Shown one piece after another: positions 17,060 through 26,716 of a stretch of 64,000 bases of DNA. The DNA comes from Methyloferula stellata AR4 (lineage in GTDB: Bacteria > Pseudomonadota > Alphaproteobacteria > Rhizobiales > Beijerinckiaceae): assembly GCF_000385335.1 (NCBI RefSeq), contig NZ_ARWA01000001.1, positions 3,612,001 to 3,676,000 of the forward strand, written 5' to 3'. The position numbers were made by a program, and so were the translations under genes. Under the pieces are notes generated by a model that worked only from the letters and a program-made list of their open reading frames with translations, searched no databases and was not told the DNA's origin. Every line of letters starts with the position of its first letter. The first letter of the stretch is position 1.

Positions 17060-20000
17060 TCAGATGACGTTCAAAATTCCGCTATCGAGCCAATAGACTT
17101 CTTCATTTGCCAAAGTATCGAGAAAGAGCCCGAAGGAGCGCGTGACATTGGCGCCGTCCCGAGCGGTCGCCTCGACAATGCGTATTTCTTCCTTCTGCGC
17201 CTCGGCAGCCGAGAAATTGCGGTTGTCGTAATCGAGAAGCTCTTCCGGCAATTCGCGTTCGAGCACGATCGTCACCGGCTTTTGGATCGCCTGCAGCGAT
17301 GAACTGCCGACCGGCTTGATGCGATACATCGGGGTTGCGATCCAGCGCTCCAGCGGCAATTGCCGGAAACCGAGGGGCATGGGAGCGAACCAATCGACCT
17401 GCGCGGTTTGCGGCGTTTTCGTCGAGGCATTCGTCATATTGGAGAAAAGAACATTTTGCTCGCGCATCTTGCCGTCGCGCTCGAGCACCCCGATGAAATT
17501 GGCGGTCGAGCGCATCGTGATGCGATCGGCATAAAGCGTGAAATTGGTGATCTGCGCTTCCGCCAAGGCGCAGAGCATGCCGCCGACGACGGTGGCGGTT
17601 TTCGGATCTTCGATTCGAAACCGCGATTGTCCGCCGAACGGATACCAGTTGCCGGCCGGATAATTCGACAAAGGGATCACGCGGTCGGGCGACACCGCGA
17701 GCTTGTTGATGAAGAGATCGATGGTCGCAGGCAGCCGCGACGGCCGCCCTGAGAGAAGCACGATATCGCAATCGAAATGATGCACAGCTTCGGCGATATT
17801 CTCGAAGACCTCGCCAAGCGCACCTTCGACCGCCCCGCGGATGCGGTCGAAATCCAGCGTGACATCGACATTGGCCAGACGAAAATCCTTTGCGCCCCAG
17901 GACGCCGCGGTCTTATCGACATAGTCGATGATCCGCCCGCCAAGCGAGGCATTGATGAGGTCGGAGAGTTTACGCGTTTCCGGCAGGCTGCCCGCGGGGG
18001 CCTGTTCGTAGATCGAGAGCAGCGCGAGGCCCGCGGGCTTTAAAACCCGCAGCACGAATTGGCGACGGAAATGCTTGTCTTGCTGCGCCATATTCGCGCG
18101 ATCGGCACCGAAGCGGTCGACGAGAAATTCGCGCGCGGTGGCAAGGCCGCAAGCCCGCAAATGCTCGGCGATCGCAGGCAAGACGACTTGCTGGATCACT
18201 TCGCGCAACACATCCTCGCCGGCGATGCGAAAACCCTCACGGAAGGTCTGGCTCGGCACGATGGCGCGATTGGCCTCGGCATAATAAGTGGCGATCATCA
18301 GATCGGTCGTACCGCCGCCGACATCTATGCTGGCGATGCGGATCGACGGCTGTGGCGTGCCATGTGGGGGGCTCTGCGCCTCGGCATAAGCACGCGGCTT
18401 GCCGACAAGCTCCAAAAAGTCCGTGATGGCGCCGCCGAACTTATGCGCGATCTCGCTATAGAGATAGACGAATTGCGCGCAGCTAGCCTCGTCCCAGGCA
18501 GCATGAACTTCGGGAACCAGAACGCCCGGCGGTGGATTTTCCGCCCAGCCCATCAGATCCCAGACGAGTTTGACGCCCGCCTGCGCGCGGCTGCGCAATA
18601 ATCTTTGTTCGCGCACCGGCATCGCCGTCGGCAATGTGAAGATGATTCGGCGCAGGCGGCGCGGCGTGTCCTTCTCGCCGCGGCTGCCGCGCACTTGCGG
18701 GCTGTTGATGAGCGAAAGCGTCTGCATGAGAATTTCGGCGACGAGCAGCGTGAAAAACGACGAACGCGAGAAGGTGAGACGCACCGCCGGCTTTTCGAGT
18801 TCGGTGCGGTCGACCGCCGACGCCAAGCGATCGTAGAAACGCCGCTCGTCCAGAAGCTGACGCAAGACATCGCCGCGAAAATTCATGAAGCGCCGCGCGG
18901 CGAGATAGATCGTAGGCGGCGCGCCGTCGGCGCCATAGTCGCCCGGCTGAAACCGCCATTCCTGATTGACCGGCTCGACATCGCACAAATAGCGTTTCGG
19001 GCTCGACATGCCGCTCGTGCCTTCTGTCCCGTCGCCGCGCTCGCGATAGCGCGCCGCTTCCGGACCGACACGCACGAGGCTCGGCCAGAAGAAGGCGCGC
19101 GTGCGGCTCGACGCCCGCGACAGATGCTCCTTGCCGAATTGCGCCTGGACAAGCTGCACATCGCTTTCGAAAGGCTCTTTATAAAGCTGATGCGGTTCTT
19201 CGAGATCGCGCAATTGCAGAATGAACGAATTGCCGAGATCGATCTTCTGCTGGTTCGGAAAATTCTCGATCAGCATGCCGCATGTGCGGCTATTGCCTAT
19301 GTCGAGAACGAGATCCACATTGACCGGCTTGACCGTCGGCTCGCTCGACACCGTATCGATCAGTTTGATGCGCGGAACCGGGACAAAAGCATCGAGCAAT
19401 TGGATGAAGGCGACATAACGCGCCGCATGTTCGAGCGTCTCGCGATCTTCCGGCCGCAGCGCGCGGCCACCCCTTTGCGCGGTCTTGAAGGCGATGAAGA
19501 GTTCGTCCACCCAGCGGTCGACCCATTCCTGATAATCGATCTGATCGGCTCCGATCGTGCGCGGATCGGAGAGAAAGGCCGCGATGTCACGGAAGAGATA
19601 GGCAAGCGCGAATTCCTGTTCGGCGAAAGCATCCTGCGGGCTCGGAGCGACATAGGCCCGATTGGGCCGCCGCTCCAAAAGTTCCGTATCGAATGCGAAG
19701 ACGGCGCGATGCGTGGCGCCCGATTCTTGCGGCTGCTCGATCGGCGAGACGCGGACACGGCACCAATTGGTCGGGCCTTGATGGAAAAGATCGCGTCCCC
19801 ACGCATCGCGGCGCGGCTGAACGGCGAGGAAAGGCACAGGCACCCATTGCGAGAGAAAAGGCTCCAAGGCCTTTTGTTTCGAAAGATCGTAAGCGGCATC
19901 CGAGCCTTGGGCTTTGAATAGCGGCTCCGCGTCGAAATCGTCGTCGTTCCAGCCGGGACGCAATTCCACCGGATAGGTGCCGTCCGGTCCCATCTGCTCG

Positions 20001-20128
20001 ACTCTCTTATGTTCGATGAAGGGGCGCGAAAAGCGTGGTCCCTCGTCCAGATTGAACTCGAGAGCGAGAAACTGGATTCCGGAATGCGGAACGATTCGGA
20101 TAATCTCGGCGTTGGCACGGCTCGTCAT
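17060..20128 (-). CDS. srfB: SrfB-like actin/Hsp70-fold ATPase
   Basis: Protein of 1022 residues of the SrfB family. It carries the three nucleotide-binding signatures of the actin/Hsp70/FtsA superfamily: phosphate-1 VLDIGNSRTCGML (274-286), phosphate-2 IDVGGGTTDLMIA (601-613) and the adenosine motif VLLSGRPSRLP (790-800), with KTATVVGGML after it. About 270 residues precede the ATPase core and about 150 follow; both are mostly beta-rich and unassigned. No TM or signal peptide is present. AGAGG precedes the ATG by six nt. It lies 16 nt before srfC and 190 nt after the SrfA-like gene. ATP-driven conformational change or filament formation is a family-level expectation, not shown here. Confidence 0.87.
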   Translation of the reverse strand: MTSRANAEIIRIVPHSGIQFLALEFNLDEGPRFSRPFIEHKRVEQMGPDGTYPVELRPGWNDDDFDAEPLFKAQGSDAAYDLSKQKALEPFLSQWVPVPFLAVQPRRDAWGRDLFHQGPTNWCRVRVSPIEQPQESGATHRAVFAFDTELLERRPNRAYVAPSPQDAFAEQEFALAYLFRDIAAFLSDPRTIGADQIDYQEWVDRWVDELFIAFKTAQRGGRALRPEDRETLEHAARYVAFIQLLDAFVPVPRIKLIDTVSSEPTVKPVNVDLVLDIGNSRTCGMLIENFPNQQKIDLGNSFILQLRDLEEPHQLYKEPFESDVQLVQAQFGKEHLSRASSRTRAFFWPSLVRVGPEAARYRERGDGTEGTSGMSSPKRYLCDVEPVNQEWRFQPGDYGADGAPPTIYLAARRFMNFRGDVLRQLLDERRFYDRLASAVDRTELEKPAVRLTFSRSSFFTLLVAEILMQTLSLINSPQVRGSRGEKDTPRRLRRIIFTLPTAMPVREQRLLRSRAQAGVKLVWDLMGWAENPPPGVLVPEVHAAWDEASCAQFVYLYSEIAHKFGGAITDFLELVGKPRAYAEAQSPPHGTPQPSIRIASIDVGGGTTDLMIATYYAEANRAIVPSQTFREGFRIAGEDVLREVIQQVVLPAIAEHLRACGLATAREFLVDRFGADRANMAQQDKHFRRQFVLRVLKPAGLALLSIYEQAPAGSLPETRKLSDLINASLGGRIIDYVDKTAASWGAKDFRLANVDVTLDFDRIRGAVEGALGEVFENIAEAVHHFDCDIVLLSGRPSRLPATIDLFINKLAVSPDRVIPLSNYPAGNWYPFGGQSRFRIEDPKTATVVGGMLCALAEAQITNFTLYADRITMRSTANFIGVLERDGKMREQNVLFSNMTNASTKTPQTAQVDWFAPMPLGFRQLPLERWIATPMYRIKPVGSSSLQAIQKPVTIVLERELPEELLDYDNRNFSAAEAQKEEIRIVEATARDGANVTRSFGLFLDTLANEEVYWLDSGILNVI

Positions 20129-20318
20129 ATTTAGCCTCTTGCTCAGAGATAACTTGTCTGATCGGATCGTCGAGTCCTAAGACGCATAAGACCGATGGGC
20201 ATAAGTGTTAGGTCAGACCTTGAGGATGCCCTATTGGGACATGTCCGATCGCGAGATGCCGCTCCGCGCTCTTCATAGTCCCCATCGATCGCGCATGATG
20301 TTTGAAAAGTCACATTGC

Positions 20319-21659
20319 TCACCTATGAAAATTCACGACCTGCATCGGCGTTTTCGGCTGCTGAATTTGACCCTTATATTCGCGCTGGCCGGTCGGATCG
20401 CGAAGGATCACGTTGAACGGAATGTTGCGCGGCGGCAGTTCGTAGCGATCGAACAAGACGACTTCGACGCGATAATCGCCTGGGGGTGGATCGTCTTGCC
20501 AGCCGATATGTTCGACAGGATTGTCGATCGCCTCGCTTTTCTTCGAATTGCGATCGATATCCAGTATGCCGCCGCAGCCTGACCGGCTGCCGTAAAATAT
20601 ATGCCCATCGGCGCAAAAGACGTGAAGGTCGAGATCTTCGCGACCGTTCCAGACCAAGGTGATGTCGAATTTGCTCTCGTTCGACACATTCGCCTGCTGG
20701 ACCCGCTCCTCCGCGTCTTTGAGGCTTGGCGGATTGGTCTGCTGATTGTCCAGGAGGCTGTCTTTTTGCGCCGTGCAGGCCCCGCGATTTTGCGCGACTT
20801 GGAGTTCGGCAGCGGAGATCGCATCGCGCAACGACGCGTTTTTAATGCGCTCGGCGGCGAGATCCGCTTTCTCCGCATAGCGGCACTGATTGGAAAGGCT
20901 CGAGGCAAAGGGCAGATTCAATCCGCAGGCCGGAAGCAACGTATAATAGGCCAGCAAAACGAGGATGCCGAAAAGTGTCCATAAGAGCGCTGCCGGCCAA
21001 AGCGGGCCGCGCGGCTCGATGACGGCTGCAGCCACCGCACCCGTTGCGGCGGAAGAGGCTTCAATGCCGGGCCCCTCTGGTCCGGCCGATGCGCCCGGCG
21101 CGGCGCCGTCCGGCGGACCGCCGATCGGCCGGTTGCTCGAGCCGATGATTGAGGCGGCACCTCCGTCGCCGAGCAGGCTCGCATCAGAACGGCGTTTGAC
21201 GAAACGCTGAACGCCCGGCTGCGCGAGAATGTCAGTCGCACGTCCCCAAGCCGTCAACACAGGCTTGCCGTCGGCCGACCACACATGCGCCCTTTCATCG
21301 GGAACAGCGAGAATCGTGCGCAAGGCCGCGGCCAGACGCAGGTTCGGATCGCCGCCCTGCGCTTCCGTTTGCGCGGCAAATTGCAGGATTTCCTGGCGTC
21401 TTGCGTCGAGTCTTGCGAGCAATCTGTCTTGCTCGTCTTCGCTGAGCGCCGAGATCGGCTGCGGGTCATCCTGGGATGTAACGTGCCAATGGGTCTGACC
21501 CCGCAGGTCATCGTGGATGGGCTCGGCGAGAAGCCCCGCCGCCTCGGCTGACACGCCGCGTGCCAAAACCTCGGTCAACCGGTCCCAGCTCAGACCAGGC
21601 CCGAGTTCCGGCGGCGGCAGATCGCGATCATTGGTCGTGCAGACACGAACGCTATACAT
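20319..21659 (-). CDS. SrfA-like N-terminal domain, TM segment and YfaP/DUF2135-like C-terminal domain
   Basis: Protein of 446 residues, predicted single-pass inner-membrane. Residues ~25-150 resemble the cytosolic part of SrfA: THWHVTSQDDPQPISALS and HVWSADGKPVLTAWGRA. A Gly/Ala/Pro linker (160-215) is followed by TM ~222-242 (LLWTLFGILVLLAYYTLLPAC), then Cys-bearing and coiled residues (~258-325). The C-terminal ~115 residues start LVWNGREDLDLHVFCADG, a pattern of YfaP/DUF2135-like beta-sandwich domains, here expected in the periplasm. The TM-plus-coil part is recognisably related to the two small membrane proteins at 25911-27454. It starts 9 nt after the protease gene stops, so the two are translationally close. 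Confidence 0.75.
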   Translation of the reverse strand: MYSVRVCTTNDRDLPPPELGPGLSWDRLTEVLARGVSAEAAGLLAEPIHDDLRGQTHWHVTSQDDPQPISALSEDEQDRLLARLDARRQEILQFAAQTEAQGGDPNLRLAAALRTILAVPDERAHVWSADGKPVLTAWGRATDILAQPGVQRFVKRRSDASLLGDGGAASIIGSSNRPIGGPPDGAAPGASAGPEGPGIEASSAATGAVAAAVIEPRGPLWPAALLWTLFGILVLLAYYTLLPACGLNLPFASSLSNQCRYAEKADLAAERIKNASLRDAISAAELQVAQNRGACTAQKDSLLDNQQTNPPSLKDAEERVQQANVSNESKFDITLVWNGREDLDLHVFCADGHIFYGSRSGCGGILDIDRNSKKSEAIDNPVEHIGWQDDPPPGDYRVEVVLFDRYELPPRNIPFNVILRDPTGQREYKGQIQQPKTPMQVVNFHR

Positions 21660-21668
21660 GTCTCTCGC

Positions 21669-23510
21669 CTATTTCGGCGCTTGCGGCGGCGGCGCGACGG
21701 GCGGCGGCGGAATGGTCTGCGGCGCAACAGGCGGCGTCTGCGCGAGCGTAGGGCCGTTTGAGCAAGCGCTGTCATCGCTCTTGAAACTGATGTTGCGATC
21801 CTTGAGGAAGCTCCTCAGGATCGACGCATCCTGCGCGACGTTTGCTTGTTGCGGCCCATCCTCGGGACGTATGTCCCAGGAATTTATGCCGTCTAGGCGT
21901 CCGCAGGCATCGACGAGCGGACCGCCACTGTGACCCGGCGCCAATTGCATATCGTGCAGGATGATGGGAAGGGCATCCGAACCCGACCTGATGATATTGT
22001 TGACGCGTCCATAGCGCATGTCCGGACTTGGCATGGTGACGTCGGAAGACTTGCCGGCATTGGGGTCGTTCGGATTCTCCGACAGCTTGCGGACAAAATT
22101 ATCGAAGGCCACATCCTTTTCGGTGATGAAGCCCGGAAAGCCGGCAATATAGACCGTCGACAGTTTCGCAGGAGTGGTGCCGAGCGCAAGCGAGGTCCGG
22201 TTCGCAACAGGTTCGACTTCGAGAACCGCCAGATCGACATTGATCGAATTGTCTTCCTTTTTGGGCGCCGATGTCGCGACAAGCCGGGCGCGTTTGACGC
22301 CGCCAAGCGACCGGCTCGCGACGACGATTCCGCCGTCTTTGCTGTTTTCCACGACATGCCTATTGGTGACGATGTTGCGGTCGTTGATGAAAAAGCCCGT
22401 GCCTTGGGTGCCGCTATCCTCGGTCTTCGCCGCGAAGACCAGAACGGTCGCAGCATCGAGCAGGCTGGCGATCGTCGCGGAATCGGGAGTGCCTTTATTG
22501 GCTTGGCCCGGCAGAGGCACTTGGTCCGGCGGCCGCGGCAAAAGCTCCATCTTTGACGGTGGATCGCTTGGGCCCGTGCCCGGGACTTGCACGACCGGAT
22601 CGCCCGCTCGGCACACGCGTTCACCCGCAACCGTCTGCAGTGCCTTGAGCTGCGACTCCAACGACTCGTTGCTCGCGTGCAGTCTCTCAAATTCCAGCGC
22701 CTCGTGATCGACGGTGCTCTTGGAGGGGAATTTTAAAACGCCCGGCAAAAGCAAAATGATCAAACCGATGGCGGCGACCCCGCAAGCGATGAGAGGCGCG
22801 AGCCATGGCCCCGGCCGGCCCGCGGCGGCCTGGATCGGCGGCGGCAAGGGCGGCGGTGGCGGCGAGGACGCTCCCATGTGCGGCGCTGGATCTGTCACGG
22901 CGGGTTTCTCCGGAATGGGCGTGGGCGGCGGCGACAAGACTTTCGTTCTCTCATTGGAATCGGGCGGCGCTGAATCTTCCGCCACCGCATGCGCCTCTAC
23001 GGGCGGCAGGCTCAAACCCGGCGCGAAACGCCCAAGCGTGCGAGCGAAATGATCGTTGCGCGCCAGAGGCTCAGTCACGACGCCTGCCGGCAGAAAGCCC
23101 CAATCGACAAAAATCGGTTCGCCGCCGACCGAAATAATATCGGATGGGGCGGCGATGTTCAGCCAGGTTCCAAATGCCTCACCGATGCTGCGATCACGCA
23201 GCGCTGGCGAAAGCGCGTGAAGCCGCGCCGACAATTTTTCAGCGACCGGCCTGCGCGCGATCTCATCGATCGCATCGAGCGCGATGACCGCTCCTTCAAA
23301 GGCGCAATACCAGGATATCGTCGTCGCTATGCGCGCCCCGCCGCCCGGCAGAACGGGCTCGGCGAACAGCGACGCGGCATCGCGTCCGGCCAAAGCTTCG
23401 ACGCGATCAATCAGAGCGCGATAATGATTGACGGCCGGAGCTCCGCCAATCCGCGCCGGTTCGCGTCCAGAAATATCCGTGCTGCAAACGAAATGGCGAT
23501 TCTCGCGCAT
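21669..23510 (-). CDS. Membrane-anchored trypsin-like serine protease with SrfA-like N-terminal domain
   Basis: Protein of 613 residues. Residues ~30-145 look like the same SrfA N-terminal domain as the neighbour (TTISWYCAFEGAVIALDA; GGEPIFVDWGF). A Pro-rich linker (~190-225) precedes TM ~236-257, a short coil (EFERLHASNESLESQLKAL) and Cys300. Residues ~350-575 form a chymotrypsin-fold protease: His385 in VTNRHVVEN, Asp426 in NVDLAVLEV, Ser528 in GHSGGPLVD. The tail is Pro-rich. With the N-terminus in the cytosol the protease faces the periplasm. First gene of the minus-strand run protease, SrfA-like, srfB, srfC; two Pho-box-like sites lie upstream. Cutting a cluster partner is one possible role, but no substrate is evident. 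Confidence 0.8.
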   Translation of the reverse strand: MRENRHFVCSTDISGREPARIGGAPAVNHYRALIDRVEALAGRDAASLFAEPVLPGGGARIATTISWYCAFEGAVIALDAIDEIARRPVAEKLSARLHALSPALRDRSIGEAFGTWLNIAAPSDIISVGGEPIFVDWGFLPAGVVTEPLARNDHFARTLGRFAPGLSLPPVEAHAVAEDSAPPDSNERTKVLSPPPTPIPEKPAVTDPAPHMGASSPPPPPLPPPIQAAAGRPGPWLAPLIACGVAAIGLIILLLPGVLKFPSKSTVDHEALEFERLHASNESLESQLKALQTVAGERVCRAGDPVVQVPGTGPSDPPSKMELLPRPPDQVPLPGQANKGTPDSATIASLLDAATVLVFAAKTEDSGTQGTGFFINDRNIVTNRHVVENSKDGGIVVASRSLGGVKRARLVATSAPKKEDNSINVDLAVLEVEPVANRTSLALGTTPAKLSTVYIAGFPGFITEKDVAFDNFVRKLSENPNDPNAGKSSDVTMPSPDMRYGRVNNIIRSGSDALPIILHDMQLAPGHSGGPLVDACGRLDGINSWDIRPEDGPQQANVAQDASILRSFLKDRNISFKSDDSACSNGPTLAQTPPVAPQTIPPPPVAPPPQAPK

Positions 23511-23715
23511 GAATTTTCCGGCTACGTCGGCCGATCAAACGACGCTTCATGGTGCAATAGGTTTTACAATCGCAGTCTATAGACTCGATCCTGCGATGAC
23601 CAAGTGACTAAGTACACATCGCCTCTGATTGGCCGCGTTTTTCTTTCGCAAGATGAGGCACGAAGATCGCTTTGCGCGACCGAGAGTGCCGTCGCGAGAC
23701 GTTCAAGGATCTCAT

Positions 23716-23733
23716 ATGACAATTAGATGACGA
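23716..23733 (-). promoter_or_regulatory. Pho-box-like site 1
   Basis: On the plus strand ATGACAA-TTAG-ATGACGA; read on the minus strand this is TCGTCAT-CTAA-TTGTCAT. Two 7-mers 11 bp apart, matching the consensus CTGTCAT-4-CTGTCAT at 5/7 and 6/7 positions. It lies 206 nt upstream of the protease start and is oriented towards it. It also shares a 12-bp direct repeat (CATATGACAATT) with site 2. Confidence 0.45.
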
Positions 23734-23802
23734 TACCCTCGGACCAAGGCTTAGCGTAGGCTTACGGCCCTATTCGCCTTCGGTCCGCAGGGCCTAAGAC
23801 AT

Positions 23803-23820
23803 ATGACAATTTTATAACAA
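23803..23820 (-). promoter_or_regulatory. Pho-box-like site 2
   Basis: Plus strand ATGACAA-TTTT-ATAACAA; on the minus strand TTGTTAT-AAAA-TTGTCAT, again two 7-mers with a 4-bp spacer. It is 80 nt upstream of the plus-strand gene at 23901, in the same intergenic region as site 1. The 391-nt divergent region 23511-23900 also holds an imperfect inverted repeat (GGACCAAGGC at 23741, GCCTTCGGTCC at 23776). Confidence 0.45.
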
Positions 23821-23900
23821 TGGCTGAAAGCTCATCGTCGTGAGAGCGTGACAGCGGCCATCTAGTTATATATGCGACAGCGTTCGCTGGGAGATAAGAG

Positions 23901-25868
23901 ATGCGCTTGCGAGTGTTGGACGATCTTCGCCCAGGCTACGCTCAATTAGCATTCGACGGTCCACTGACCCAACCGACGCTTCATCTGTCGGTGCGCTCTC
24001 AGCAAGAAGGCGGCTTTCTGGGACCGGATGGTTCGTGGCAGAAATCGGCGCATTACTTCACGGCATCGCGCATCGAAGGCGATGACCGTTCGACAGTCTA
24101 TCGGGTCGGCCCGGAGATCGTGAATCATCTGCGCGAACTCGACACCGTCGAATTTGCAAATGACGACGGATCTTTGCGCTTCGAGACGACATGGGAAAAT
24201 GCCGTCCCGCAAATGCCCAAGATACCCGGCGGACGTCCGGGGCATTCGATCTACGGCGTGCAATCGCAGCCGTTGGAATCCCCGCAAGCGATTGCCACAC
24301 CCGAGCCCACATCGGGCGGGGATGCAGTCCCAGAGCAGCAATCGCAAGATTATTACGAGGCGGAACAAGAGGCCGAGCCAGGGCTTCAAACGTCCACGCC
24401 GCCGCCGCTGGATGAGGAAGCCACGACGTTGGAAACGCGCGCGGATACGCAGCGTTCGCGACAGGATCGAGACGATGGAACCGGCGGTGGCTCCGGGCGG
24501 CGCGGATTTCTTCTGCCTTTGCTCTTAGGTCTCATAGTCTTGGCCGGTGCCGGCTTTACCGCCTATAAATTCGTGCCTTGCGATTGGCTGCCCCAAGGCT
24601 ATTGCCCGGTCGACAAGAATGAGGTCGAGGCGCTGCAAAAAGCCAGGGTTTGCGCCTTTTACAAATCGCAAGGCGGGCTTGATTGCGATGTCGCCAAAGA
24701 TTGCGTCGAACCCTATATCACCGCCTATCCGAAAGGGCCGTCGCGGCCTGAGCTCGAGGCAAAAGCCAAAACGTCCAACGATGTCTGCAAACAAATGGTC
24801 GATGCGGCGCAAACCGCCTTCACCTGTATCGACGATTTGAAAAAGCGCGGGCGGTCGCGCTGCGACGTTCAGGTGGCCTGCACGCGGACGTTTCAGTCGC
24901 TTTATTCGATTGGCCCCATGCGCCGCAAAATCGACGATGCCGCGCAGCAGGCACAAGTCGATTGCGAATGCGAAAGCAAGCCCCTGTCCTGCGAAAATGG
25001 CTCACAGTCCGAACCCAAGCAACCCGAGGTCAATCCGAAAGATGCCGAGGAAGATAAGGCCTGGCAAGAGTCCAATCAATGTGCGCACGACAACGCCCGC
25101 AAATGCGCATCGCCCGGATGTTATGCGGATTATCTGAACACATTCGCGTCGGGCCTGCATAGGAGCGAAGCCCAAACCGACGCCGAGACCATCGCGAAGA
25201 GCTGCTCCAATGCCGATGAACAAGCGGCGCTGCAAGCAGCACGCGAATGCGCGCGCGGTCCAAGACGCTGCACCGCGCATTGCTATTCTTCCTATCTCTC
25301 CAAATATCGAACTTCGGACCAGAACGGCTCCGACGCGCAAAGCGAATCCGCGCAAATCGACAATGAATGCAAGAGCGCCCATGACGAGGACGATGCTTGG
25401 CTCGCCGCCAAACGATGCGCCGCCGCGGCGACGGCCTGCAATGTGGAGGCCTGCTATAGGGGTTCTTATTTGACGCGATATGGCGCGTCAGGATCGCACA
25501 GAGCCGATGCGGATGTCGAAATTTCGCGGGCGAAGATCGCCTGTCAAAAACTTTCGCAGCAGCAGACCGTTGTCGCGGAGGGAAAATATTGGGGCCGTTC
25601 GCTTGCCGCCTGCGGCGCCAAAACGGATTTCGGCATCAACGTCGAGGTGAAAGGCAACCGCATCAATTGGGAGCATGATTTCCTCGGCGTCAAATACCAA
25701 TGGGACGGCACCATCGACCCCTCCGGAAATGTCTTGGCGAAAGTCCAAAATACGCCCGGCGCCACGGCCACAGGCGTCATCTCCGAAGCCGAAAAGATCA
25801 TTCAGATGAAATATCCGCAATGCACGTCGGGCCCGGTGCAGCTCGAGATCCGGGGAAAGATGGAATAA
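23901..25868 (+). CDS. Single-pass membrane protein with five cysteine repeats
   Basis: Protein of 655 residues I cannot assign to a named family. Residues 1-~110 form a compact, beta-rich putative cytosolic domain (AQLAFDGPLTQPTLHLSVRS). An acidic, Pro/Gln-rich linker follows, then TM ~202-221 (FLLPLLLGLIVLAGAGF). The periplasmic part has five ~45-residue repeats (from Cys251, 309, 394, 450, 506) of the form C-x(6-11)-C-x(3-5)-C-Y-x-x-Y-L-x-x-Y...C. The last ~95 residues (KYWGRSLAACGAK to end) look like a separate lipocalin-like or beta domain. The Cys are evenly paired, suggesting disulfides. Divergent from the protease/srf run, convergent with the two small membrane proteins. Confidence 0.8.
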   Translation: MRLRVLDDLRPGYAQLAFDGPLTQPTLHLSVRSQQEGGFLGPDGSWQKSAHYFTASRIEGDDRSTVYRVGPEIVNHLRELDTVEFANDDGSLRFETTWENAVPQMPKIPGGRPGHSIYGVQSQPLESPQAIATPEPTSGGDAVPEQQSQDYYEAEQEAEPGLQTSTPPPLDEEATTLETRADTQRSRQDRDDGTGGGSGRRGFLLPLLLGLIVLAGAGFTAYKFVPCDWLPQGYCPVDKNEVEALQKARVCAFYKSQGGLDCDVAKDCVEPYITAYPKGPSRPELEAKAKTSNDVCKQMVDAAQTAFTCIDDLKKRGRSRCDVQVACTRTFQSLYSIGPMRRKIDDAAQQAQVDCECESKPLSCENGSQSEPKQPEVNPKDAEEDKAWQESNQCAHDNARKCASPGCYADYLNTFASGLHRSEAQTDAETIAKSCSNADEQAALQAARECARGPRRCTAHCYSSYLSKYRTSDQNGSDAQSESAQIDNECKSAHDEDDAWLAAKRCAAAATACNVEACYRGSYLTRYGASGSHRADADVEISRAKIACQKLSQQQTVVAEGKYWGRSLAACGAKTDFGINVEVKGNRINWEHDFLGVKYQWDGTIDPSGNVLAKVQNTPGATATGVISEAEKIIQMKYPQCTSGPVQLEIRGKME

Positions 25869-25910
25869 AAATGCAATAGAGCACCGGAGCCGAGGCCGGA
25901 ATCTCCCCGC

Positions 25911-26648
25911 TCAACCGTTCCAGCCGCAATATTCGTCGCTGACGTGCTTGAACTGCTCGGTGATCTTATCTCGAATCTCTCCCAGATTTTGTATTTCGCA
26001 TTCCGTCTGCTCGCTTTGGGAGTTGCCACACCTTATGTCGGCTGCGACATAAAATGGATGCCTGCGGCAGCTGGCCCTTTCATGGTGCATGAACAGCTGA
26101 CCCGGTAGGATACGGGCAAAGAGATCGGCGCGGCATGTGTCGCCGTCCGTGAAGCGCACTTGCACTTGACCCCGGCCGTTGCTCCGGAAACAAAAGCAAA
26201 TCCGCGCCTGGCCCAAAGGCTTTCGCTCCGCATCGTCCGACGCCATGTCAATATCGCCGTGCGCCGATTGCCAGCATCCTTTCAGATCCTCGATTTTCTT
26301 CGGAACTTCGAGGGTTTGCACCGGCGCGGGATTGGCGACGGGCAGCTTTGGATCGGGAACCTTCACCGGCAAGGGCTGCGGCTGCGGCTGTGGGAGCGGA
26401 ACGGGTTTGGGACAGGCCGGCAAAAGTGCGAAATGGATTTCGGCAGCGTGAATGCGCGATTGCAATTGCACCTCCCGCGCGCGTTCGGTCTCAAGCGCCG
26501 CCTTCGCCTCCGGCACCTGACAGGCGCTTGATCCAAACAGAGGGCGGATGCCCAAGTCACAAGCGTTCAGCGCGGCATAGGCGCCGATCGAGATCAAAAT
26601 CCCGAAGGCGCTCCAGAGAAAAATGTTGAGACCCCGGCGCATTCCCAT
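25911..26648 (-). CDS. SrfA C-terminal-domain membrane protein, copy 2
   Basis: Protein of 245 residues: a short N-terminus MGMRRGL, one TM (~8-28, IFLWSAFGILISIGAYAAL), then NACDLGIRPLFGSSACQ, a coil (AALETERAREVQLQSRI) and a Pro/Gln linker. The C-terminal ~120 residues (IEDLKGCWQSAHGDID ... ICFCFRSNGRGQVQVRF) are the domain I recognise from the end of enterobacterial SrfA proteins. Many Cys suggest an oxidising periplasmic location. The neighbouring gene upstream is a paralog of the same length, so this is a tandem duplication. A GGAGAG directly precedes the ATG. Confidence 0.78.
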   Translation of the reverse strand: MGMRRGLNIFLWSAFGILISIGAYAALNACDLGIRPLFGSSACQVPEAKAALETERAREVQLQSRIHAAEIHFALLPACPKPVPLPQPQPQPLPVKVPDPKLPVANPAPVQTLEVPKKIEDLKGCWQSAHGDIDMASDDAERKPLGQARICFCFRSNGRGQVQVRFTDGDTCRADLFARILPGQLFMHHERASCRRHPFYVAADIRCGNSQSEQTECEIQNLGEIRDKITEQFKHVSDEYCGWNG

Positions 26649-26716
26649 CTCTCCGGCACGTTTGGCCCAGCGGCAGTTTTATCGAAGCGCGATCGAAACT
26701 ACGGTCCTCGGCCTGC

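Noticed and set aside
18605..19921. 438-codon plus-strand frame within srfB
   Set aside because: Opposite-strand shadow; the composition is Arg/Ala-rich and the minus strand has clear ATPase motifs.
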